Counted from the first letter of the stretch, positions 49,204 to 59,253 are shown. The stretch is 64,000 bases of DNA from Bacteroidota bacterium (GCA_013298715.1 JAAFIQ010000002.1:1-64000); one strand, 5' to 3'. Translations and numbers: made by a program. Notes: generated by a model from the letters alone, not told the origin.

Positions 49204-49570
49204 TTTCTTGTTCTATTCTTAATTGAGCAATTAAATTTCTTCTAAGCATTAATGTTACCTTGAATTTGCCATTGTTGGTTTCTAAGCTACCTGTTAAATA
49301 ATATAAGGTAGTGTTAACCGTGTTGGTTTTAATGTTTACGAAATTTTTTACAGAATGTTTTTCAAAGAAATATTTTAAGTTGGCTTCCGCCTGCGATTTA
49401 CTTAAAACATCTTCTTGATGAATAATTTTAGTATTTACTTTTTCATCAAAATATTTACTTACTTCAGAAGCTTTATTTTGCTTAAAGGCTAAAACAATAT
49501 CATCATTTATTTCAACACTTTTGGCGAAAAATGAAAAAAGAAAAGTAAGTATATAAACGAATAATTTCAT
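49196..49570 (-). CDS. DUF4783-like secreted protein
   Basis: 'DIVLAFKQNKASEVSKYFDEKVNTKI'; overlaps the nadC start by 8 bp. Confidence 0.65.
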   Translation of the reverse strand: MKLFVYILTFLFSFFAKSVEINDDIVLAFKQNKASEVSKYFDEKVNTKIIHQEDVLSKSQAEANLKYFFEKHSVKNFVNIKTNTVNTTLYYLTGSLETNNGKFKVTLMLRRNLIAQLRIEQEND

Positions 49571-49613
49571 TATTAATATAACAAAGTTAGTTATTTTTTT
49601 GCATTTTTAAAAA

Positions 49614-50087
49614 GTGAAAATTTGTTTAATTCAAATAGATAAAACACAAGACAAATACCTTGATGACGGAATTGCCATATTTTATAAGCGATTGAAGAAT
49701 TATTGTACGTTTGAAATAGAGACAATTCAAATGCCAAAAAATGTTAGGGCTAAGAGTTTCGACGAACAAAAATTAGAAGAAGGAAAAGAGCTTTTAAAAA
49801 AATTGAAAGACGAGGATGTTGTTGTGTTGCTTGATGAAAACGGTAAAGAATTTAACTCGAATCAGTTTTCGAAATACATTGTTCAAAAACAAAACGCATC
49901 TACAAAGCGCCTTGTATTTATAATTGGTGGTCCGTTTGGTTTTAGTCCGGCAATTTACCAACGCGCAAACGAAAAAATTGCTTTATCTCAACTTACATTT
50001 TCGCATCAAATGGTACGCTTGTTTTTTATTGAGCAAGTTTATAGAGCCTATACTATAATTAAAGGCGAGAAGTATCATCATAACTAA
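49614..50087 (+). CDS. rlmH: 23S rRNA (pseudouridine1915-N3)-methyltransferase RlmH
   Basis: 'VFIIGGPFGFSPAIYQRANEKIALSQLTFSHQMVRLFFIEQVYRAYTIIKGEKYHHN'; GTG start. Confidence 0.95.
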   Translation: MKICLIQIDKTQDKYLDDGIAIFYKRLKNYCTFEIETIQMPKNVRAKSFDEQKLEEGKELLKKLKDEDVVVLLDENGKEFNSNQFSKYIVQKQNASTKRLVFIIGGPFGFSPAIYQRANEKIALSQLTFSHQMVRLFFIEQVYRAYTIIKGEKYHHN

Positions 50088-50149
50088 TTTTGTGAACCTG
50101 TAACATTTTTTAAAGTTTTTAGTTATAAAGAATAACTTAACTTTATTTC

Positions 50150-50578
50150 ATGAACAAAGTATTTTTTGTAATTATTTTATTTCTAGGTGTTGATTTAATA
50201 GCTCAAACCAACGATTCAATAATTATAGAAAATTCTCAGAAAATTGTAAATGCTGATACAAACGCATTGGTTATCGTAACTAAAAATAAAATAGATACAG
50301 GCATAGCAAGTTATTACGCCAAACGTTTTGAGGGTAGGAGATGTAGTAATGGGAGTGTTTTTAAACACAAAAATTTAACGGCAGCTCATAAAACATTAAA
50401 GTTTGGGACACAATTAAAAGTTACCAATTTAAAAAATGATAGCAGCGTAATAGTAACTGTAACCGATAGGTTACCAAAAAAATCGAAAAGAACGATTGAT
50501 TTAACCTTAACTGCCGCTAAGCAATTAAATTTTGTAAGAAGCGGATTAACTAAAGTAACGCTTGAGATTGTAAATTAG
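50150..50578 (+). CDS. RlpA-like septal ring lytic transglycosylase / DPBB protein
   Basis: 'GIASYYAKRFEGRRCSNGSVFKHKNLTAAHKTLKFGTQLKVTNL'. Confidence 0.85.
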   Translation: MNKVFFVIILFLGVDLIAQTNDSIIIENSQKIVNADTNALVIVTKNKIDTGIASYYAKRFEGRRCSNGSVFKHKNLTAAHKTLKFGTQLKVTNLKNDSSVIVTVTDRLPKKSKRTIDLTLTAAKQLNFVRSGLTKVTLEIVN

Positions 50579-50607
50579 AGGCTTTAAATTTTGACGAATA
50601 AATGCAT

Positions 50608-51333
50608 TTATTCAAACGTTTCCATTCTATTTTTGTAGGTAATAATTTGTGTATTAGGTTTATCACTTTCTACCAAGCCATCTTTTAAACGCACTATTCT
50701 GTGCGCGTGTAAGGCAATATCTTCTTCGTGTGTAACTAAAATAATGGTATTCCCATTTTTATGAATCTCTTCAAACAAACCCATAATTTCAACCGATGTT
50801 TTACTATCTAAATTTCCGGTAGGCTCATCTGCTAAAATAATTGCAGGTTTGTTTACTAAGGCTCTTGCAATAGCAACGCGTTGTCTTTGCCCGCCGCTTA
50901 ACTCGTTTGGACGGTGATTCATACGGTTTCCTAATCCAACTTGCTCTAAAACTTCTTTTGCGCGTTTGTCTCTATCTGCTTTTGAAAAACCTGCATAAAC
51001 CAAAGGAAGTGCCACATTTTCGAGTGTTGTGGCGCGTGGTAATAAATTAAATGTTTGAAAAACAAAACCAATTTCTTTGTTTCGAACCTGTGCCAATTCG
51101 TTATCGCTCATTTTTGCAACCGATAAGTTATTCAAGACATACTCGCCAGAACTTGGACTGTCAAGGCAACCCAACATATTCATAAGTGTAGATTTGCCGC
51201 TTCCGCTTGGACCCATCAAAGCCACATATTCATTTTTTTTTATTAAAAGCGAAACATCTTTTAATGCATTAATAACTTCCTCACCAATAACGTAAGTTTT
51301 TTTAATGTGCGATATGCCAATAATTTCTTGCAA
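50608..51333 (-). CDS. ABC transporter ATP-binding protein (MacB/LolD type)
   Basis: Walker A '[15 protein letters not shown]', signature '[16 protein letters not shown]', '[15 protein letters not shown]'. Confidence 0.9.
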   Translation of the reverse strand: MQEIIGISHIKKTYVIGEEVINALKDVSLLIKKNEYVALMGPSGSGKSTLMNMLGCLDSPSSGEYVLNNLSVAKMSDNELAQVRNKEIGFVFQTFNLLPRATTLENVALPLVYAGFSKADRDKRAKEVLEQVGLGNRMNHRPNELSGGQRQRVAIARALVNKPAIILADEPTGNLDSKTSVEIMGLFEEIHKNGNTIILVTHEEDIALHAHRIVRLKDGLVESDKPNTQIITYKNRMETFE

Positions 51334-51357
51334 CTTTACAAAGATAATAATTCAGTA

Positions 51358-52029
51358 ATGGGTTTTACCAAACGTTTAATATATTTTTTGGTGCGTACAC
51401 TTCGCATTTCAAATAAAGATGGAAGTAAAGCCTTGGCTGAAGGATTAGTTAAAGTAAACGGTATAGTTGTAAAAGATAATTTAATAATTAACGAAACCGA
51501 TGAAATCACATTCAATAATAAAATAGTTAAGCAAGGTAAAGTGTTTACTTACATTAAATTTTATAAACCTATTGGCTTTGAAAGTACATTAAACAAAAAT
51601 ATTGAACATGGACTTTCTTCATTTTTTAAAGATTATCCGGATTTAAGTATAGCAGGCAGATTGGACAAAGCCAGCGAAGGTTTGTTGTTGTTGAGTAATG
51701 ATGGAAAATGGATTCAAACTATAATTCATCCAACATTTAATAAAGAAAAAATTTATGAGGTAGAATTAAATGCTGAGGTTAATGATGAATTTATTAATCA
51801 ATTTGAGCAAGGAGTTATCATTAATAAGTCGGACTTAACAAGACCTTGCAAGTGCGAAAAAATTTCTGCTATAAGAATCAAGGTAAGTTTAATGGAAGGC
51901 AAGCATCGCCAAATACGTAAAATGTGTAAAAGCCTTGGTTATGATGTGATAGCGCTAAAAAGGATTGAGATTAGTGGAATTAGAGTGAATGGTTTAGAGC
52001 CTGGAGAATGGGACTTTTTCAAAATTTAA
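51358..52029 (+). CDS. Pseudouridine synthase, RluF-like
   Basis: S4-like N-terminus; 'AGRLDKASEGLLLLSNDGKW', 'LMEGKHRQIRKMCKSLGYDVIALKRIEI'. Confidence 0.85.
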   Translation: MGFTKRLIYFLVRTLRISNKDGSKALAEGLVKVNGIVVKDNLIINETDEITFNNKIVKQGKVFTYIKFYKPIGFESTLNKNIEHGLSSFFKDYPDLSIAGRLDKASEGLLLLSNDGKWIQTIIHPTFNKEKIYEVELNAEVNDEFINQFEQGVIINKSDLTRPCKCEKISAIRIKVSLMEGKHRQIRKMCKSLGYDVIALKRIEISGIRVNGLEPGEWDFFKI

Positions 52030-52039
52030 CAATTAGATG

Positions 52040-52070
52040 TTGTAACATTAAATGTTTAAACATATATTTG
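52040..52070 (+). promoter_or_regulatory. Bacteroidota-type promoter for the YceI gene
   Basis: TTG (52040-52042), 20-bp spacer, TAtaTTTG (52063-52070); ATG at 52094. Confidence 0.75.
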
Positions 52071-52093
52071 TATTCACAATTAAAAAACACAAA

Positions 52094-52687
52094 ATGAAAA
52101 AATTAGTATTAAGTATTGCAAGCGTTTTGGTATTAAGCGCTAATGCACAAACAAATTGGAAATTAGACGCATCGCACTCTAAATTAGGATTTAGCGTAAC
52201 CCACATGATGGTGAGCGAAACGGAAGGTAAATTTAAAATTTATGAAGGCACTGTAAGTTCTAAAACAGATGTTGATTTTACCGATGCAACCATTAATTTT
52301 AGCGCAGATGCGGCTTCAATTAACACTGAAGATGAAAAAAGAGATGGACACTTAAAATCAGCAGATTTTTTTGACGTTGAAAAATTTCCTAAAATTACTT
52401 TTAAAAGTACAAGTATGAAGCCAGTTATGAAAGGTAAAACAACTTACAATTTAGAAGGTGAAATAACAATGAAAGGCGTTACTAAAAAAGTAAAATTTTT
52501 AGCAATTGGTGCATCGAAAACAGTTAAGGATCCTTATGGAAATACTAAATATGGTTTTAAAGTAACAGGTGTTATTAATCGTAAGGATTTTGGATTGAGT
52601 TGGAATGCGGCTTTAGAAGCTGGCGGTGTAGCAGTAAGCGAAGAAGTAAAACTAGATTTTAATATTGAGTTAAACAAAGCCCAATAA
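52094..52687 (+). CDS. YceI family protein
   Basis: 'NWKLDASHSKLGFSVTHMMVSETEGKFKIYEGTVSSK', 'FGLSWNAALEAGGVAVSEEVKLDFNIE'; true start is the internal ATG preceding the signal peptide. Confidence 0.9.
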   Translation: MKKLVLSIASVLVLSANAQTNWKLDASHSKLGFSVTHMMVSETEGKFKIYEGTVSSKTDVDFTDATINFSADAASINTEDEKRDGHLKSADFFDVEKFPKITFKSTSMKPVMKGKTTYNLEGEITMKGVTKKVKFLAIGASKTVKDPYGNTKYGFKVTGVINRKDFGLSWNAALEAGGVAVSEEVKLDFNIELNKAQ

Positions 52688-52703
52688 TTAAAATTAGATT
52701 TGT

Positions 52704-52737
52704 AATAGAAGGAGGGTGATGTTCACCCTCTTTTTTT
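52704..52737 (+). terminator. Rho-independent terminator
   Basis: GAGGGTGA-tgt-TCACCCTC followed by T7. Confidence 0.9.
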
Positions 52738-52753
52738 ATAATAGTTTATTAAA

Positions 52754-53212
52754 ATGGAATTAGAGAAAGCCATACATCAAAAAAAATTTAAAAGTCCGCA
52801 GCAGAAGCTTGCGGTGAATTTAATTTATACAAGTAATTGGCTTAACACTTTTTACGCAACTTTATTAAAGGAAGCTGATATAACGATTCAGCAGTTTAAT
52901 GTTTTACGCATTCTGCGTGGGCAACATCCAAATGTTTGTAATTTAAAACTGATTAAAAGTAGGATGTTGGATAAAATGAGCGATGCTAGTAGGATTGTAG
53001 ATAGATTGGTTTTAAAAAAATTAGTTGAGCGTAAAGTTTGTAATGATGATAGGCGTAATGTTAATTTATTAATTACAACAAAAGGCTTAGAACTTTTAAA
53101 ATCGATGGATAAAATGGATACAGAGATGAAAACTGTTTTTTCAAATTTAAGTATTAAAGAAATTGATTTGATTAATGAATTGTTGGATAAGATGCGTGGG
53201 GATGAAAATTAG
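52754..53212 (+). CDS. MarR family transcriptional regulator
   Basis: 'ITIQQFNVLRILRGQHP', 'RMLDKMSDASRIVDRLVLKKLVERKVCNDDRRNVNLLITTKGLELL'. Confidence 0.9.
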   Translation: MELEKAIHQKKFKSPQQKLAVNLIYTSNWLNTFYATLLKEADITIQQFNVLRILRGQHPNVCNLKLIKSRMLDKMSDASRIVDRLVLKKLVERKVCNDDRRNVNLLITTKGLELLKSMDKMDTEMKTVFSNLSIKEIDLINELLDKMRGDEN

Positions 53213-53283
53213 CAGCAAGAAAAACTCGATTCATTTGACTGTTGAAATTCAAATAAGTGCTTGATAATATTTGTAATAAAAAA

Positions 53284-54252
53284 TTAAGCACTCAAAATTT
53301 CAATTAATAATTCTAAATCTGGATTTAAGGTTTGGTTGTGTTTCACCGCATTTTCAAAGGGAGTATAACAAACTTGTTTATTAATAAAGCCAATCATTTC
53401 ATTTGAACGTCCTTCCATCAAAGCTTTTACAGCATGAAAACCAGATAAGCTCGCATTTACTCTATCCATACATGATGGATTTCCTCCTCGCTGAATATGC
53501 CCAAGAATTGTAACCCGTAAATCCAAATTCGGAAGCGTTTCTTTTATTACTTTGGCAACATTGTAAGCTCCGCCGCTTTCATCACCTTCTGCAACAATAA
53601 TAATTTTACTACTTTTGGTATCGCGCCAATTTTTTATTTTTAAAATTAAATCTTTTGTGTCGTGCTTAATTTCGGGTACTAACACTGCTTCAGCGCCGCT
53701 TGCAATAGCACTTCTCAAAGCAATAATCCCTGCATCTCTTCCCATTACTTCAACAACAAAAACACGATTATGACTTTCGGCTGTATCTCTAATTTTATCT
53801 ATGGCCTCTACAACTGTATTAATGGCGGTATCATAGCCAATTGTAAAGTCGGTGCCTACCAAATCGTTATCAATTGTTCCAGGACAACCTACAATTTTAA
53901 GATTACTTATTTTACTAAATTCTATTGCACCTTTAAAACTACCGTCGCCTCCAATAACCACTAATCCATCTAAATTATTTTTTATAATTGTTTCATTTGC
54001 TTTAAGCAGGCCTTCTTGTGTTTTGAATCGCTCGCTACGAGCGGTTTTTAAAAACGTGCCGCCTCTGTGTATTATTCCTGAAACCGATTCTTGAGTTAAT
54101 TGAATACAATCATCGTTAATTAATCCTTCGTAGCCTCTTAAAAATCCAAGTGTTTGAATTTTATAAAACTTGGCTGTTCTGGCTACTGCTCTAATGCAGG
54201 CATTCATGCCAGAAGAATCGCCACCGCTTGTTAGTACTCCAATTTTTTTCAT
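53284..54252 (-). CDS. pfkA: 6-phosphofructokinase
   Basis: 'KKIGVLTSGGDSSGMNACIRAVART', 'GCPGTIDNDLVGTDFTIGYDTA', 'VTILGHIQRGGNPSCMDRV'. Confidence 0.95.
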   Translation of the reverse strand: MKKIGVLTSGGDSSGMNACIRAVARTAKFYKIQTLGFLRGYEGLINDDCIQLTQESVSGIIHRGGTFLKTARSERFKTQEGLLKANETIIKNNLDGLVVIGGDGSFKGAIEFSKISNLKIVGCPGTIDNDLVGTDFTIGYDTAINTVVEAIDKIRDTAESHNRVFVVEVMGRDAGIIALRSAIASGAEAVLVPEIKHDTKDLILKIKNWRDTKSSKIIIVAEGDESGGAYNVAKVIKETLPNLDLRVTILGHIQRGGNPSCMDRVNASLSGFHAVKALMEGRSNEMIGFINKQVCYTPFENAVKHNQTLNPDLELLIEILSA

Positions 54253-54270
54253 CTATAAAATTCTATTTTT

Positions 54271-54675
54271 TTACGGCTTACAATTTTTACAATTTGGAAA
54301 CCAAACTTCAATTAAATCGGGTAAATCTACTAGGTGTTCGTTTTCATCTAACACTTTTATTTCACTAAAAAATAATTTTGATGCTGATTTAGTTTTGTTT
54401 AAATAATTAATCATTTCTCCTGTTAAATTTTTTGTAAAGCCACTAAATTCTTTTGTTTCTTTTTTCGATTTTATATAGAGTTTAAAGCTCACAATTTTAT
54501 TATCAACCACATTGCCGTATCTATCAATAACCATAAGGGCTGGCACAGTATTGTCGAAACTGGCTTTAGCAAGTTTACTTTCTTTTTTTACTTTAATAGT
54601 ATTGGGTTGGGTGGTTTGAGCAACGCTTATATTTGCGCAAAATATAAAAATGTAAAAAATAAACTTAATGTTCAT
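54271..54675 (-). CDS. Secreted protein resembling an isolated GldM C-terminal-type domain
   Basis: Signal peptide; 'IVSFKLYIKSKKETKEFSGFTKNLTGEMINYLNKTKSASKLFFSEIKVLDENEHLVDLPDLIEVWF'. Confidence 0.45.
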   Translation of the reverse strand: MNIKFIFYIFIFCANISVAQTTQPNTIKVKKESKLAKASFDNTVPALMVIDRYGNVVDNKIVSFKLYIKSKKETKEFSGFTKNLTGEMINYLNKTKSASKLFFSEIKVLDENEHLVDLPDLIEVWFPNCKNCKP

Positions 54676-54692
54676 ATACTAAAATAAAAAAT

Positions 54693-55640
54693 TTAACCAG
54701 CAATTCCTAAATGTATTAATGCGTCGCCTTCATTCACAACCGGTTGATTATTTATACCAACAATATAACCATCAACGGTGCTTAAAATTTTGTGTTCTAC
54801 ATCGCCATAAGGGTTGCAAATTACACCAAGTAAATCTCCTTTATGAACGAAAGCACCGTTGGCGGTATTCATGTGAAACAAACCACTTAAGTTTGCTCTA
54901 ATCCATGTATCTTTAGAAATTTTCACATGCGGATTATTTGGTAAATCTAAATCAATCATCCTATAGGCCTGCATTAAACGCAGACAACCGTTTACACCTT
55001 CATTAATTGCTAAATAATCAAAGCGCATACTTTCGCCACCTTCGTATACCAAAATTGGTTTTTGTTTTTTTGCGGCTTCGTGCCTAAAAGTGCCTTCTCT
55101 GTATGTACTATCAATAATTAAAGGTGCGGCAAATTTTTCAGCAAGTGCTAAATTTTCTGCAACATCAAATACACAACGCAATTGAGGGTAGTTATTTATT
55201 TTGGCACCACCTGTATGAAAGTCAATTCCGAAATTGATGATAGGCAAAATATGTTTCATTAAATCGTTGGCAATTCTGCTTCCTAAACTCCCGCTTTTGC
55301 TTCCGGGAAAACAACGGTTCAAATCCCTACCATCGGGCAAATCTCTGCTGCCATATAAAAATGATACAACATTAATTACTGGTATTGCTATTAAAGCGCC
55401 GCACTGTAAATTTTTAATCTCATCTCTGTTTAAAATTTTTCTAACAATTTCTATCCCGTTTGTTTCTTCGCCATGCATGCCAGCGCTGAGGAGTAGGGTA
55501 GGACCAGGTTTGTTTGAATTAATAACATGAACAGGAATTTCTATTTTTGTTTTGGTGTGTAATTCGTAATCGTTTAAAATAACCGATTTATTCTCGCCTG
55601 GTAAAATAGTTTGGTTATTAATAGTAATTTCTTGCTGCAT
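54693..55640 (-). CDS. Succinylglutamate desuccinylase/aspartoacylase (AstE/AspA) family protein
   Basis: 'TLLLSAGMHGEETNGIEIVRKIL', 'DLPDGRDLNRCFPGSKSGSLGSRIANDLMKHI', 'GIDFHTGG'. Confidence 0.85.
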   Translation of the reverse strand: MQQEITINNQTILPGENKSVILNDYELHTKTKIEIPVHVINSNKPGPTLLLSAGMHGEETNGIEIVRKILNRDEIKNLQCGALIAIPVINVVSFLYGSRDLPDGRDLNRCFPGSKSGSLGSRIANDLMKHILPIINFGIDFHTGGAKINNYPQLRCVFDVAENLALAEKFAAPLIIDSTYREGTFRHEAAKKQKPILVYEGGESMRFDYLAINEGVNGCLRLMQAYRMIDLDLPNNPHVKISKDTWIRANLSGLFHMNTANGAFVHKGDLLGVICNPYGDVEHKILSTVDGYIVGINNQPVVNEGDALIHLGIAG

Positions 55641-55642
55641 AC

Positions 55643-56539
55643 TTATTCGCCCGGTTTATTAAATTCATTACGTTCAACGTATTCAATAATTTTTCCAGCA
55701 ATATCAATGCCCGTAGCGCCTTCAATACCTTCTAATCCGGGGCTTGAGTTTACTTCCATTACCAACGGTCCGCGGCTACTCTGCAATAAATCAACACCTG
55801 CAACGCCTAAACCTAATTTTTTAACAGCCTTTAGAGCTGTCGCTCTTTCTTCGTTAGATAAAGTAATAACTTTTGCCGAACCACCTTGATGTAAGTTGCT
55901 TCTAAACTCACCTTCTTTTGCTTGGCGCTTCATGGCACCAACAACTTGTCCATCTACAACAAAGGCACGTAAATCAGCTCCTTTAGCCTCTGCAATGAAT
56001 TCTTGAACCAACATGTTTGCTTCTAGTTTCATAAATGCTTCTACAACACTTTTCGCAGATTTTTGATTATCGGCTAAAATTACACCTATGCCTTGTGTGC
56101 CTTCTAATAATTTAATTACGCAAGGCGCACCACCAATGTTTTCGATAACACTATCAATATCTTTATCTTTTGGTGATGATGCAAATGCCGTTTTAGGAAT
56201 ACCAATACCTGCGCGTGCTAATATTTGTAGGCTACGCAGTTTATCGCGCGAACGAACCAATGCTTGCGATTCTACCGCAGTAAAAATTTTCATCATTTCA
56301 AATTGACGCACAACAGCACTTCCGTAAAACGTAGCGCTTGCACCAATACGAGGAATTACTGCGTTAATATCAGTAACTTCTTTTCCATTAAAATAAATAT
56401 GTGGTCTTCCTTGTTCTATTACCAGCACACACTTCATGTGATCTAATAAAACCATTTCGTGGCCGCGTTGTTCGCCAGCTTCTAATATTCTTTTAGTAGA
56501 ATATAAATTTTTGTTTCTTGAAAGTACAGCAATTTTCAT
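55643..56539 (-). CDS. rimK: RimK-type ATP-grasp glutamate ligase
   Basis: '[23 protein letters not shown]', '[30 protein letters not shown]', '[29 protein letters not shown]'. Confidence 0.9.
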   Translation of the reverse strand: MKIAVLSRNKNLYSTKRILEAGEQRGHEMVLLDHMKCVLVIEQGRPHIYFNGKEVTDINAVIPRIGASATFYGSAVVRQFEMMKIFTAVESQALVRSRDKLRSLQILARAGIGIPKTAFASSPKDKDIDSVIENIGGAPCVIKLLEGTQGIGVILADNQKSAKSVVEAFMKLEANMLVQEFIAEAKGADLRAFVVDGQVVGAMKRQAKEGEFRSNLHQGGSAKVITLSNEERATALKAVKKLGLGVAGVDLLQSSRGPLVMEVNSSPGLEGIEGATGIDIAGKIIEYVERNEFNKPGE

Positions 56540-56546
56540 TGAATCG

Positions 56547-57017
56547 TTATTTTGAGTTTTCTATTTTTATATGTTTACCACCAGTATGTAATAAGTTTAC
56601 ATCAATAATAAATTTACCTTTTATGAGTTTACGCCCAATTAAAACTGGGTAACGCATTTTTTCGCGATTACTTAACGAAATGTTACTCCATATTTTTTTC
56701 TTTCCAATTTTAATTAGTGTTCTAATTATGTAACGTTCTTCTAATTCACCAAACGAATTTTTTATTTTCTTTTTTGTAAATTCTTCAAAACGTAAAATTT
56801 TGGTTTGCTCGACATTGCTAATTGTTTGTGTAACTGTAAAGTATAAAATTTGTTTCTCGTTTTCGTAATTAATAGATATATCTTCGCAGTGTAAAGAAGA
56901 TGTGTAGGCACCTGTGTCGATTTTTGCTTCAATATTAAAAATACCAATCAAAGGAAAAGTTACAATTTCTCTTCGCCCAATAATTTTTTTACTTTTTATT
57001 TTTTTATCTACGTTCAT
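56547..57017 (-). CDS. RimK-associated retropepsin-like protease (ATP-dependent zinc protease/RimB family)
   Basis: '[36 protein letters not shown]', '[19 protein letters not shown]'. Confidence 0.85.
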   Translation of the reverse strand: MNVDKKIKSKKIIGRREIVTFPLIGIFNIEAKIDTGAYTSSLHCEDISINYENEKQILYFTVTQTISNVEQTKILRFEEFTKKKIKNSFGELEERYIIRTLIKIGKKKIWSNISLSNREKMRYPVLIGRKLIKGKFIIDVNLLHTGGKHIKIENSK

Positions 57018-58086
57018 ATTGGTTATAAAAACGTTTTACATCTACTTCTAAGTTAAGCATTTCTTTATTTAAATAAAAATTTATTAATTGTTTGGCAAAA
57101 AATGGTGCTAGCATCACGCCTTTGGTACCTAAGCCATTAAATACCCATAAGTTTTTATGCTTTGGGTGTTGACCAACTATTGGCCTTCTATCAATACTAG
57201 CAGGGCGAACGCCAGCTTTTTGTTGAAGCACTTTATAATTATTTGTTACTAAAAAGTTAAATTTAGTAAGTAATTCGGTTTTTGCTTTTTCAGTTGGTGT
57301 ATCGTTAAGTTCGCTCCAATTGTAGGTTGCGCCAATAATAAAATTATTAGTGTGCGCGTTAAAAACAAAGCAATCTTTATTTAAAATATAGTTTTGTATG
57401 TTCAGCGAATTATGTTCAATATGTAAAAGCTCTCCCTTGGCTGGGTTTAAAGGAATAAAATTAAAAAAGGGATTGTGTTTAACTAAATGCCCTTCAGCAA
57501 AAATGATGTTTGAATAGGTTTTGTTTTTGTAAGAAACAAAATTTTCGTTTATGGCCAATTGTTTGTAATCAACGGTTTCTTCTGTATACAACTTATTAAA
57601 AAAAAGTTTACTTGTATTTATAAATTTTGAAACATCTAAATTTCCGCTCCGTTCAACTATGCCAACTTCGCGGGTAAGCATAGCATTTTGAAAGTTTAGG
57701 TTATTTGTTGAAATAAAATTAGGATTTAAAAAAGTATGCAACTCTGCTTGCTCTTTTTTTTGCCAAAGTGTTTTTTCTTGTTCTTCGTAAAAAAGTTTAA
57801 TAATGTTTCTTTCAGTTAAAAAAGTAGATGATGTTTGTTGTTCTGCTTTTTTATAAAAACTAAGTAGCTCACTAATTAATTCATTTGCCAACCAACTTTT
57901 TGTAAAACGTTTAAATACAATGGGGTTCCATATTCCAGCGGCTACATGCGAACAGCTACTCAAATTTGAATTTCCAATAATTTTAAAATTTATTGCTTTC
58001 GAATAAAGTGTATGCGCTAAAACCCAAGCTGCTAAGCCACTTCCAATTATTAAAAATTCATTTTCAGTATTATCGTCTTCTAACAT
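57004..58086 (-). CDS. FAD-dependent oxidoreductase (DAO family)
   Basis: N-terminal 'EFLIIGSGLAAWVLAHTLYSKAINFKIIGN'; C-terminal 'AGVRPASIDRRPIVGQHPKHKNLWVFNGLGTKGVMLAPFFAKQL'. Confidence 0.8.
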   Translation of the reverse strand: MLEDDNTENEFLIIGSGLAAWVLAHTLYSKAINFKIIGNSNLSSCSHVAAGIWNPIVFKRFTKSWLANELISELLSFYKKAEQQTSSTFLTERNIIKLFYEEQEKTLWQKKEQAELHTFLNPNFISTNNLNFQNAMLTREVGIVERSGNLDVSKFINTSKLFFNKLYTEETVDYKQLAINENFVSYKNKTYSNIIFAEGHLVKHNPFFNFIPLNPAKGELLHIEHNSLNIQNYILNKDCFVFNAHTNNFIIGATYNWSELNDTPTEKAKTELLTKFNFLVTNNYKVLQQKAGVRPASIDRRPIVGQHPKHKNLWVFNGLGTKGVMLAPFFAKQLINFYLNKEMLNLEVDVKRFYNQYERR

Positions 58087-58693
58087 TGGGGTTTATATTT
58101 CGCTTTATACCTCTGTATGCTCCTGAAAAAAAGAAAATTAATTTTATACCACCATGAAATTGATATTTATTAATCTCACCAAATCCTTCAATGCCAATAC
58201 CTATATCGTAGGTTATTTTTTTCACAATCCCACAATTAGCATAAGCACCTATGCCTTCGAAAAATATTGGTCTAAAAATTCCAGAACCAACAGAGTCTTC
58301 AATCCCGTAAACTCCTGTAAAATAGGTTGGACCAATGTAAGCGTGAAAATTTGATTTAGTAGTTTCTTTTCTATAACCATAGCCAGCATGCACTACAAAA
58401 TTATTGTTCGCTAAAAATTGATTGCCACTCATTAAAATTCCTGCTCTAAAGTATTGGCGTTTTATATGAAAATTATAATCAATACCAATATTGTTTTGTG
58501 AAGAAGCACGCAAATTTGATTGGGAAATTCCTGCGCCAAACGTTAAATAATTATTATAACGTCGGTATAATTTTCCTTGATAAATAATCTCTTCTTTCCT
58601 GAAATAGGGTAGGGTATCTTTTTGCGAATAACAAAAATGAGATAAAAAAAGAATAACTATTAATAATTGCTTTTTAATGATACGAATATACAT
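58070..58693 (-). CDS. Secreted, predicted outer-membrane protein of unknown function
   Basis: Signal peptide 'MYIRIIKKQLLIVILFLSHFCYSQ'; strand-rich Gly/aromatic pattern. Confidence 0.5.
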   Translation of the reverse strand: MYIRIIKKQLLIVILFLSHFCYSQKDTLPYFRKEEIIYQGKLYRRYNNYLTFGAGISQSNLRASSQNNIGIDYNFHIKRQYFRAGILMSGNQFLANNNFVVHAGYGYRKETTKSNFHAYIGPTYFTGVYGIEDSVGSGIFRPIFFEGIGAYANCGIVKKITYDIGIGIEGFGEINKYQFHGGIKLIFFFSGAYRGIKRNINPNVRRR

Positions 58694-58722
58694 AATATTG
58701 AAATTATGGGTACTTTTACTTA

Positions 58723-59253
58723 GTGAAAAAACTTTGTTTAACTATATTTAGTTTAGGGTTTTGCTTAGTTAATGTGCAATGTAATTCTGATTCGGCTAAA
58801 GACTTAGAGAAGAAGAAAAGTTTAGCAACTGATTCCTTGCCTAAAAATCCTGTATCCACTTTTAAATGGATTGAAGGTAAGTTTGAATTAAATAGTAATC
58901 AAGGCAAGTACAGAGAGATTTGGAAAAAAGTGAATGAAAATGAATACGAAGGTATGGGTTATTTTTTTATAAATATTGACACGGTGTTTATGATGAATAT
59001 GAAATTGTATAAACTAGCTAACTCTATTAAAATTGATTACAAAGTTAAAGGGCAAAATGGCGGCAATGTAACAGAGTTTGTGCTTACTAATCAAAATGAA
59101 AACTTATTTGTTTTTGAAAATCCATTTAGAAGTTTTCCTTCGGTGATGCAGTATAAATTTTTAAACGACACATCTATAAACGTTGTACAGCGTGGATTTG
59201 AAGATAATAAAGAAAAATTGCGTGAATATACTATCTCAAGAGTGAAGGACTAA
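58723..59253 (+). CDS. Lipoprotein-like protein of unknown function (DUF6265-like)
   Basis: GTG start; 'FCLVNVQCNSDSAKD'; 'FKWIEGKFELNSNQGKYREIWKKVNENEYEGMGYFF'. Confidence 0.5.
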   Translation: MKKLCLTIFSLGFCLVNVQCNSDSAKDLEKKKSLATDSLPKNPVSTFKWIEGKFELNSNQGKYREIWKKVNENEYEGMGYFFINIDTVFMMNMKLYKLANSIKIDYKVKGQNGGNVTEFVLTNQNENLFVFENPFRSFPSVMQYKFLNDTSINVVQRGFEDNKEKLREYTISRVKD

